Shown piece by piece: positions 5,973 through 11,768 of a stretch of 11,768 nucleotides of DNA. The stretch covers positions 913 to 12,680 of the forward strand of contig VAYD01000113.1 of the NCBI GenBank assembly GCA_005883905.1, in the 5' to 3' direction. How positions within the stretch are numbered: position 1 is the first letter of the stretch; each line of letters begins with the position of its first letter. The position numbers were made by a program, and so were the translations under genes. The stretch is from Actinomycetota bacterium. Lineage in GTDB: Bacteria > Actinomycetota > Thermoleophilia > Solirubrobacterales > Solirubrobacteraceae. The notes under the pieces were generated by a model. The model made no database searches. It was not told where the DNA came from and was given only the letters and a program-made list of their open reading frames with translations.

Positions 5973-7241
5973 GTGCTCGCGGCCGAGGTGATCCGCAAGA
6001 AGCGCGACGGCGGCGAGCTGACCGCCGAGGAGATCCAGTTCCTCGTCGCCGGCATCACCGACACGTCGGTGAGCGACGCCCAGGTCGGCGCGCTCGCGAT
6101 GGCGATCGTCTGGCGCGGCATGTCGAAGGACGAGCGGATCGCGCTGACCGGTGCGATGCGCGATTCGGGCGACGTCCTGCAGTGGGATTCGCAACGGATC
6201 CTCGACAAGCACTCGACGGGCGGCGTCGGCGACAAGGTCAGCCTGCTGCTGGCGCCGATCGTCGCAGCGTGCGGCGGCCAGGTCCCGATGATCTCGGGCC
6301 GCGGCCTGGGTCACACCGGCGGCACGCTCGACAAGCTGCAGTCGATCCCCGGCTACGACGTGGCCCCCGACAACGCGAAGCTGCGCGCGGCCGTCGCCAC
6401 CGCCGGGTGCGCGATCGTCGGGCAGACCGCGACGCTCGCGCCCGCCGACCGGCGGCTGTACGCGATCCGCGACGCCACCGGCACCGTCGAATCGATCCCG
6501 CTGATCGTCGCGTCGATCCTGTCCAAGAAGCTCGCCGCCGGGCTCAGCGCGCTCGTGATGGACGTCAAGGTCGGCTCCGGCGCGTTCCTGCCGGACATCG
6601 ACAGCGCGCGCGAGCTGGCGCAGGCGATCGTCGACGTCGCGCAGGGCAACGGCCTGCCGACGTCGGCGCTCCTGACCGACATGGACTGCGTGCTCGGCCG
6701 CACGGCCGGCAACGCCGTCGAGGTGCGCGAGTCGATCGACCACCTGACCGGCGCGCGGCGCGACGAGCGCCTGCACGAGGTCACGGTCGCGCTCGCGGCC
6801 GCGGCGCTCGTGCAGGGCGGGCTGGCGAGCGACGACGCGGCGGGCCGGGAGGCCGCGCAGCGCGCCCTGGACGACGGCTCCGCGGCCGAGCGCTTTGACA
6901 TCCTCGAACGCGACCACCTGCCGCACGCGCCGGTCACCGTCGAAGCATTCCCCGAAGACACCGGCGTCCTCGGGCGCGTCGACGTGCGCGCGGTCGGCGT
7001 GGCGATCATCGGCCTCGGCGGCGGCCGTGCGCGGGAGACGGACCAGATCGACCACGCCGTAGGCCTGACCGAGGTAGCGAGACCGGGCGAGCGGGTCGGG
7101 CCGGGCGAGCGGCCGCTGGCCATCGTCCACGCGCGCGACGAGGAGAGCGCGGAGCGTGCAGCTGCGGCGTTGCGCGAGGCGTGTCAGGTAGGGGCGGGTG
7201 ACGCGGCGGAAACTCCGCCCGTGCTGGAGGTCCTGCGCTGA
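5973..7241 (+). CDS. deoA: Thymidine (pyrimidine-nucleoside) phosphorylase
   Basis: Splits thymidine, deoxyuridine and possibly uridine with phosphate into base and (deoxy)ribose-1-phosphate. The 422 residues show the full family plan: an alpha domain with the AEEIQFLVAGITD region, DKHSTGGVGDKVS (78-90), the signature SGRGLGHTGGTLDKLQ (108-123), YAIRDATGTVESIP, and SILSKK followed by DVKVGSGAF. By alignment to E. coli DeoA from memory, the active-site residues H80, R166, S181 and K185 are all present. The C-terminal alpha/beta domain ends in ARPGERVGPGERPLAIVHA. One odd place is AAERF-DILERDHLP (around residue 308, nt 6897): homologues have about a dozen more residues there (a stretch ending in QGGD-like sequence), so an in-frame gap is likely. 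The start is GTG 5973, with GAGGAG at 5957-5962 upstream. It overlaps add by CTGA. Whether it prefers thymidine or uridine cannot be told. Confidence 0.93.
   Translation: MLAAEVIRKKRDGGELTAEEIQFLVAGITDTSVSDAQVGALAMAIVWRGMSKDERIALTGAMRDSGDVLQWDSQRILDKHSTGGVGDKVSLLLAPIVAACGGQVPMISGRGLGHTGGTLDKLQSIPGYDVAPDNAKLRAAVATAGCAIVGQTATLAPADRRLYAIRDATGTVESIPLIVASILSKKLAAGLSALVMDVKVGSGAFLPDIDSARELAQAIVDVAQGNGLPTSALLTDMDCVLGRTAGNAVEVRESIDHLTGARRDERLHEVTVALAAAALVQGGLASDDAAGREAAQRALDDGSAAERFDILERDHLPHAPVTVEAFPEDTGVLGRVDVRAVGVAIIGLGGGRARETDQIDHAVGLTEVARPGERVGPGERPLAIVHARDEESAERAAAALREACQVGAGDAAETPPVLEVLR
7226..7231 (+). promoter_or_regulatory. Shine-Dalgarno GGAGGT that points to a CTG start for add
   Basis: GGAGGT lies six bases before CTG 7238, whose last two bases fall in the deoA stop TGA (7239-7241). 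No ATG, GTG or TTG occurs in the add frame between the upstream in-frame stop (7199-7201) and GTG 7262. Starting at 7262 would cut off the first zinc histidine. The strong site at correct spacing therefore supports initiation at CTG. Confidence 0.6.
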
Positions 7242-8164
7242 TCCCCAAGGCCGAGCTGCACGTGCACCTCGAGGGCACCGCGCCGCCGGCCCTGATCCGG
7301 CGGATCGCGCGGCGCAACGGCCTGCCGGTGCCCGACGGCGACTTCCTCGATTTCCTGCGCGCGTACGACGACGCGGCGAGCGTCATCCGCACCGTCGAGG
7401 ACTACCGCGACATCACCTACGAATACCTGCGCTCGTGCGCCGAGCAGGGCGCGATCTACGTCGAGCTGACCGCGTCGCCTGACCACGCCGCGCTCGTCGG
7501 GCTCAGCGATGAAGAGCACGTCGACGGCATCGTGCGCGGGATCGACGACGCCCGCGCCCACGGGATCGAGGGCCGCATCCTGATCTCGGCGGTGCGCAAC
7601 TTCGGCGTCCCGCAGGCGCTGCGCGTCGCCCGCTATGCCGCCGGGCGCCCGCATCCGTACGTCGTCGGCTTCTCGATGGCCGGCGACGAGGAGAACTACC
7701 CCGCCCACCTGTTCGCCGAGCCCTATGCGATCGCGTCAGAAGCCGGACTCGGCTGCACCATGCACGCGGGCGAGTGGGCCGGCCCGGAGAGCGTCCGCGC
7801 GGCGCTCGAGCTCCCGATCACCCGCGTCAGCCACGGCGTTCGGGCGATCGAGGATCCGGCGCTGGTCGAGGAGCTCGCGCAGCGTGGGATCACGCTCGAG
7901 TGCTGCCCCACAAGCAACGTCGTCCTCGGTGTCTATCGCAGTTACGAGGAGCACCCGCTGCGCCGGCTCGCCGACGCCGGCGTGCGGATCACGCTCGGCA
8001 GCGACGACCCGCCGTACTTCGGTGCTTCGATCGGCGGCGAGTACGACGTCGCGCAGCACGAACTCGGCCTCGATGAAGAACATCTTAAGGCGATCACCGC
8101 AACTGCCGTTGATGCCGCATTCTGCGATGAGCGCGTCAAAACCGAGCTTACAGCCAGGTTGTAG
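7238..8164 (+). CDS. add: Adenosine deaminase
   Basis: Hydrolyses adenosine and deoxyadenosine to inosine and deoxyinosine plus ammonia. Taking CTG 7238 as start, the 308-residue product begins with KAELHVHLEGT, giving zinc ligands H8 and H10. Later motifs are YVELTASPDHA, HAGEWAGPESV (zinc H176, catalytic E179), VSHGVRAIEDP (H199) and LGSDDPP (D256 zinc ligand, D257). The active site is thus complete, but only if translation starts before GTG 7262; CTG is the only candidate and has a good Shine-Dalgarno. Near residue 35 (PDGDFLDFLRAYD, nt about 7340) homologues usually carry some ten extra residues rich in Phe and Trp before DFLDFL, so a short in-frame loss is possible. The last 95 bases are markedly less GC-rich than the rest. 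Its inosine product feeds the PNP encoded two genes upstream. A related aminohydrolase with another purine substrate is possible but less likely. Confidence 0.93.
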   Translation: MIPKAELHVHLEGTAPPALIRRIARRNGLPVPDGDFLDFLRAYDDAASVIRTVEDYRDITYEYLRSCAEQGAIYVELTASPDHAALVGLSDEEHVDGIVRGIDDARAHGIEGRILISAVRNFGVPQALRVARYAAGRPHPYVVGFSMAGDEENYPAHLFAEPYAIASEAGLGCTMHAGEWAGPESVRAALELPITRVSHGVRAIEDPALVEELAQRGITLECCPTSNVVLGVYRSYEEHPLRRLADAGVRITLGSDDPPYFGASIGGEYDVAQHELGLDEEHLKAITATAVDAAFCDERVKTELTARL

Positions 8165-8191
8165 TCTCGCGCGCTGACCACAGCGTCCTAG

Positions 8192-8197
8192 AGGAGG
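8192..8197 (+). promoter_or_regulatory. Strong Shine-Dalgarno AGGAGG for the BMP lipoprotein gene
   Basis: AGGAGG stands seven bases before GTG 8205, the best ribosome site in the window. It fits the high expression expected of a binding protein, which must outnumber its transporter. It lies in the 40-bp gap after add, the only spacer of that size inside the operon. Confidence 0.75.
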
Positions 8198-8204
8198 AAG
8201 CACC

Positions 8205-9257
8205 GTGAAAATGAAGTTCCGCGCGATCGCGCTCGCCGGATGCGCAGCGCTCGCGCTCGGCGTAGCCGCCTGCGGCTCGAGTGACAACAACTCGACCAGC
8301 TCCGGCTCCAGCACCACGTCGAGCTCGGCCCCCAAGGGCAAGCCGATCAAGGTGGGGCTCGTCACGGACATCGGCGGCCTCAACGACCGCTCGTTCAACC
8401 ATCTTGCGTACGTCGGCCTGCAGCGTGCCCAGAAGGAGCTCGGTATCAAGGGCCGTGTCCTGACGTCGAAGTCCGCCGCGGACTACGTCCCGAACCTGAC
8501 GACGCTCGCGCAGCAGGGCTACGACCTGATCATCCCGGTCGGGTTCCTGATGGCCGACGCCACCACGGCGGTCGCCAAGCAGGTGCCGAACGAGAAGTTC
8601 TCGATCATCGACTTCCCCGCCGAGGGCCTAAAGGGCAGGCCGAAGAACGTCGAGGGCCTGCTGTTCAAGGAGCAGGAGGCGGGCTACCTCGCCGGCTACC
8701 TCGCGGGCCTGTATGCGAAGGACAACAACATCAAGACGATCTCCAGCGTCGGCGGCCAGAAGATCCCGCCGGTCGACCACTACATCGCCGGCTACCAGGC
8801 GGGCGCCAAGGCGGCCGACCCCGGGATCCAGACGCTGAACGGCTACTCCCAGGACTTCGTCGCTCAGGACAAGTGCAAGGAGATCGCGCTCAACCAGATC
8901 GCGAAGGGCTCCGGAGTCGTATTCCAGGTCGCCGGCCAGTGCGGCCTCGGCGCGCTCGACGCTGCCAAGGAGAAGGGCAAGCAGGGCATCGGCGTCGACG
9001 CCGACCAGGGCTACCTCGGCAACCACATCCTCACCTCGGCCCAGAAGAAGGTCGACGTGGCGGTGTTCAACGCGATCAAGGCGGCTCAGGCCGGCCAGTT
9101 CCAGGGCGGCCAGGACATCACCAACCAGCTGTCCAACAACGGCGTCGGCTACGGGACCCTCAACGCCGCGGGCCAGAAGTACAAGGCCCAGATCGACAAG
9201 GTCAAGCAGGACATCATCTCCGGCAAGATCAAGAACATCCCCGACACGGTGAAGTGA
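8205..9257 (+). CDS. BMP-family (BmpA/PnrA-like) nucleoside-binding lipoprotein
   Basis: The substrate-binding component of an ABC importer, anchored outside the membrane. The 350-residue protein begins with KMKFR, a hydrophobic stretch and a lipobox VAAC with lipidated C23. A Ser/Thr-rich linker follows, then the BMP fold: KVGLVTDIGGLNDRSFN (the DxGGxxDxSFN signature near 50-65), a FKEQEAGYLAGYLAG segment, the SVGGQKIPPVDHYIAGYQAG region, VVFQVAGQCGLGALDAAKE, and GIGVDADQGYLG with HILTSA just after it. The characterised relatives PnrA and BmpD bind purine nucleosides. Placement between add and the matching ATPase and permease supports a nucleoside ligand. GTG 8205 is chosen for its AGGAGG; ATG 8211 is a possible alternative. 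The stop overlaps the ATPase start by GTGA. The exact ligand range (purine, pyrimidine or both) is inferred from neighbours, not read from the sequence. Confidence 0.93.
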   Translation: MKMKFRAIALAGCAALALGVAACGSSDNNSTSSGSSTTSSSAPKGKPIKVGLVTDIGGLNDRSFNHLAYVGLQRAQKELGIKGRVLTSKSAADYVPNLTTLAQQGYDLIIPVGFLMADATTAVAKQVPNEKFSIIDFPAEGLKGRPKNVEGLLFKEQEAGYLAGYLAGLYAKDNNIKTISSVGGQKIPPVDHYIAGYQAGAKAADPGIQTLNGYSQDFVAQDKCKEIALNQIAKGSGVVFQVAGQCGLGALDAAKEKGKQGIGVDADQGYLGNHILTSAQKKVDVAVFNAIKAAQAGQFQGGQDITNQLSNNGVGYGTLNAAGQKYKAQIDKVKQDIISGKIKNIPDTVK

Positions 9258-10780
9258 CAGCCGACCCCGCAGCACTCGAGCTGCGCGGCATCACGAAGCG
9301 ATTCGGCGCGGTCGTGGCGAACGACCGCGTCGACTTCGACCTTCGTCCAGGCGAGGTCCACGCGCTGCTCGGGGAGAACGGGGCCGGCAAATCGACGCTG
9401 ATGTCGATCCTGTACGGGCTCTACTCGCCGACCGAGGGAGAGATCCTGGTCGGCGGGGGGCCCGTCCAGATCGACTCGCCGGCGGACGCGATCGATCTCG
9501 GCATCGGCATGGTGCACCAGCATTTCATGCTGGTGCCGGTGATGACCGTCACCGAGAACATCGTGCTGGGCAACGAGCCCAGCCGGGTCGCGGGCGTGCT
9601 GGACCTCGCGGAGGCCTCCGAGCGCGTGCGCGAACTGTCGGACCGCTACGGGCTGGCGGTCGACCCCGACGCGGTCATCGAGGACACGACCGTCGGGATG
9701 CAGCAGCGCGTCGAGATCCTGCGCGCGCTGTATCGCGGCGCGCAGATCCTCGTGCTCGACGAGCCGACCGCGGTGCTCACGGCACAGGAGGTCACCGAGC
9801 TGTTCCGAGTGCTGCGCGCACTGCAGGAGGCCGGGACCTCGATCGTCTTCATCAGCCACAAGCTCAACGAGGTGCTCGAGATCGCCGACCGGATCACGGT
9901 GCTGCGGCGCGGCAAGCGCGTCGACACCGTGCCCAAGGAGGGCGCGACAGAGGAGAGCCTCGCGCGCATGATGGTCGGCCGCGACGTGCTGCTCAGCGTC
10001 GACAAGGCCGCGGCCAAGCCGGTGGAGCCGGTGCTGCGCGTGGAAGCGGTCCACGTCCGTGACGATCGCGGCCTCGAGGCCGTGCGCGGCGTCGACCTCG
10101 AGGTCCGCGGCGGCGAGATCGTGGCGCTCGCCGGCGTGGACGGCAACGGTCAGCAGGAGCTCGTCGACGCGATCGCCGGGCTGGCCGCACCGGAGACCGG
10201 GAGCATCGTCGTCGGCGGCACCGAAGTCGCAGGGCGCGGCGTGCGCGCCGCCACCGACGCGGGCGTGGCGCATATCGCCGAGGACCGCCACCGGCGCGGT
10301 CTGGTGCTGCCCTTCACGCTGGCCGAGAACCTCGCGCTGAGGGAGTACCGCTCGCCGGAGCTGAGCCGCCGCGGCCTGCTGCAGGTGCGCCGGATGGCCA
10401 CGCGCGCCCGCGGGCTGCTCAAGGAGTACGACGTGCGCGGCGGCGACGAGGGCTCGCTGGCCTCGTCGCTCTCGGGCGGGAATCAGCAGAAGGTCTGCAT
10501 CGCGCGCGAGATCGCATCCAACCCGAAGCTGCTGATCGCCCACCAGCCGACGCGCGGGCTCGACGTCGGCGCGATCGAGTTCGTGCATCGCCGCCTGATC
10601 GCCGAGCGCGACGCGGGTCGCGGGATCCTGCTTGTCTCGCTGGAGTCCGAGGAGGTGCGCTCGCTCGCCGATCGCATCCTCGTCATCTACGAGGGGCGGA
10701 TCGTCGGCGAGCTGCCGCCCGATGCGTCCGAGGAGCAGCTCGGCATGATGATGACCGGCGGCGGGAGCCGGGCCTCGTGA
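9254..10780 (+). CDS. Two-domain ABC transporter ATPase of a nucleoside importer
   Basis: The energising subunit of the importer, with two fused nucleotide-binding domains in 508 residues, as in sugar and nucleoside importers of the RbsA/NupA type. Domain 1 has Walker A GENGAGKST (40-48), Q-loop MVHQHF, a degenerate signature TVGMQQRVEI, Walker B ILVLDEPTA (165-173) and switch ISHK (200-203). Domain 2 has a degenerate Walker A GVDGNGQQEL (294-303, no Lys), a full signature LSGGNQQK (406-413) and LLIAHQPTRGLDVG, where the usual Asp-Glu pair is Ala-His, so only one composite site should hydrolyse ATP. That asymmetry is normal for the family. The start GTG 9254 overlaps the lipoprotein stop by GTGA with no Shine-Dalgarno, suggesting translational coupling; the gene overlaps the permease in the same way. 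Length and motifs are complete. Confidence 0.95.
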   Translation: MTADPAALELRGITKRFGAVVANDRVDFDLRPGEVHALLGENGAGKSTLMSILYGLYSPTEGEILVGGGPVQIDSPADAIDLGIGMVHQHFMLVPVMTVTENIVLGNEPSRVAGVLDLAEASERVRELSDRYGLAVDPDAVIEDTTVGMQQRVEILRALYRGAQILVLDEPTAVLTAQEVTELFRVLRALQEAGTSIVFISHKLNEVLEIADRITVLRRGKRVDTVPKEGATEESLARMMVGRDVLLSVDKAAAKPVEPVLRVEAVHVRDDRGLEAVRGVDLEVRGGEIVALAGVDGNGQQELVDAIAGLAAPETGSIVVGGTEVAGRGVRAATDAGVAHIAEDRHRRGLVLPFTLAENLALREYRSPELSRRGLLQVRRMATRARGLLKEYDVRGGDEGSLASSLSGGNQQKVCIAREIASNPKLLIAHQPTRGLDVGAIEFVHRRLIAERDAGRGILLVSLESEEVRSLADRILVIYEGRIVGELPPDASEEQLGMMMTGGGSRAS

Positions 10781-11768
10781 GCGACCACGAGCAGCAGGCG
10801 AAGGATCTGGCTGCCGCCGAGGCGGCGGAGCCCGAGGCCTTCACGACGCCGGCGGCCCGCATGGCCGCGTACATCCGCGGCGGCGGCATCGTCGTGCCCG
10901 TGATGACCGCACTGATCGCGTTCGTCATCGCCGGCCTGGTGGTGATGATCACGGGCCACAACCCGCTCACGACCTACAAGGCGATCTTCAACGGGACTGG
11001 CCTCAACTGGCTGTTCCCCTGGGTCAGCGGCAGCGAGCGGCAGACCGCCGCGCTGAACCTGCAGCAGACCCTCATCGCGACGACGCCGCTGATCCTCGTC
11101 GGCCTCGCCGTGGCGTTCGCCTTCCGCGCCGGGCTCTTCAACATCGGCGGGCAGGGCCAGTACCTCGTCGGCTCGATCTTCGCGGTCTGGTTCGGGTCGA
11201 AGTTCAGCGGCATGCCACACGTGCTGCATGTGGTGGTGGTGCTGGCCCTCGCGTGCCTGGGCGGCGCGCTCTGGGCCGGGATCGCGGGACTGCTCAAGGC
11301 GACGACCGGCGCCAACGAGGTGATCTCGACGATCATGCTCAACTGGATCGCCATCTGGGTCGGCGTCTGGCTGTTCGGGCTCGGCGGCCCGTTGCAGAAC
11401 CCCGACACGCCGTCGGTGCCGATCTCCAGCGACGTGACGCAGTCGGCGAAGCTGCCGGTGTTCTGGGGCAACCCGAACCTGCAGGGGCTGCACATCGGCC
11501 TGTTCATCGCCCTCGGAGCGGTCCTCGTGTTCTGGGTGGTACTGAACCGCTCGACTACCGGCTACGAGGTGCGCGCGGTCGGCTTCAACCCCGAGGCCGC
11601 CCGCTACGGCGGCATGAACGTCGCTCGCAACTACGTGAAGGTCATGGCGATCTGCGGCATCTTCGCGGGCCTCGCCGGCGGCCTCGACATCCTCGGCTGG
11701 CAGTTCCGGCTCGCCACGAACGACATCCTGGCGTCGGACGTCGGCTTCCTCGGGATCGCGGTCGCGCT
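10777..11768 (+). CDS. ABC nucleoside importer permease, BPD_transp_2 type (partial, C-terminus off the right edge)
   Basis: A membrane channel subunit of the LivM/RbsC/NupP-like family. 330 codons are visible in the frame from GTG 10777, which overlaps the ATPase stop by GTGA. A hydrophilic N-terminus of about 35 residues precedes the first membrane segment (IVVPVMTALIAFVIAGLVVMI). NPLTTYKAIFNGTGLNWLF follows, then a transmembrane pair around TTPLILVGLAVAFAFRAGLFNIGGQGQ, a long segment near HVVVVLALACLGGALWAG, the conserved cytoplasmic stretch GANEVISTIMLNWIA, a later segment in LFIALGAVLVFWVVL, and YEVRAVGFNPEAARYGGMN, the EAA-like loop that contacts the ATPase. The window ends in the next helix (FLGIAVA). 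The NIGGQGQ and NEVISTIMLNWIA motifs are typical of permeases paired with BMP lipoproteins. These systems normally have a second, smaller permease, which should lie just beyond the edge. Confidence 0.94.
   Translation, partial: MSDHEQQAKDLAAAEAAEPEAFTTPAARMAAYIRGGGIVVPVMTALIAFVIAGLVVMITGHNPLTTYKAIFNGTGLNWLFPWVSGSERQTAALNLQQTLIATTPLILVGLAVAFAFRAGLFNIGGQGQYLVGSIFAVWFGSKFSGMPHVLHVVVVLALACLGGALWAGIAGLLKATTGANEVISTIMLNWIAIWVGVWLFGLGGPLQNPDTPSVPISSDVTQSAKLPVFWGNPNLQGLHIGLFIALGAVLVFWVVLNRSTTGYEVRAVGFNPEAARYGGMNVARNYVKVMAICGIFAGLAGGLDILGWQFRLATNDILASDVGFLGIAVA

Noticed and set aside
8162..8167. TAGTCT as the -10 of a separate transporter promoter
   Set aside because: No -35 was found at the right distance and the start codon is 37 bases away; it was kept only as a note under the low-GC finding.
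9149..10588. 479-codon open frame on the minus strand opposite the ABC ATPase
   Set aside because: The plus strand encodes an ATPase with every expected motif. The antisense product has the low-complexity composition of a shadow frame.

Overview
The window is chromosomal DNA of very high G+C with GTG starts, abutting or overlapping genes and TAnnnT-type -10 boxes directly in front of start codons. Together with a mycobacterial-type PlsB acyltransferase, this points to an actinobacterium. My impression of the protein sequences is Thermoleophilia/Solirubrobacterales, but that is an inference I could not test.

Layout. (1) 1-2174, minus strand: a PlsB-like glycerol-3-phosphate acyltransferase running off the left edge, preceded by a sulfite-oxidase-type molybdopterin oxidoreductase whose C-terminus is shifted into another frame, so that its reading frame runs into plsB without a stop. 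(2) 2198-2974, plus: a luciferase-like (LLM) flavin oxidoreductase, divergent from the molybdoenzyme across a 23-bp gap with overlapping -10 boxes. (3) 3020-3538, plus: a small exported four-cysteine protein of unknown function. (4) 3538-3660: four REP-like GGGG/CCCC hairpins between convergent genes, probably a two-way terminator. (5) 3669-4298, minus: upp. (6) 4342-11768, plus: a nucleoside operon read divergently from upp. It encodes a CYTH-cytidine deaminase fusion, purine nucleoside phosphorylase, thymidine phosphorylase, adenosine deaminase, a BMP-family lipoprotein, a two-domain ABC ATPase and an ABC permease cut by the right edge.

How the genes work together. The lipoprotein, ATPase and permease form a nucleoside importer of the BmpA/PnrA type. 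Imported cytidine and adenosine would be deaminated by Cdd and Add, and the products cleaved by the two phosphorylases to bases plus (deoxy)ribose-1-phosphate. Divergent upp returns uracil to UMP. Four junctions overlap by the 4-base GTGA or CTGA pattern, which indicates tight translational coupling.

Points for a second look: the CYTH-Cdd fusion; an apparent CTG start of add; two genes (molybdoenzyme and PNP) that each lose a short C-terminal stretch with a frame change; several other short apparent gaps in the same window; and the REP-like array. No tRNA, rRNA, CRISPR array, insertion sequence or riboswitch was recognised. No gene-free stretch exceeds 300 bases; the longest is about 130 bases, at the repeat array.
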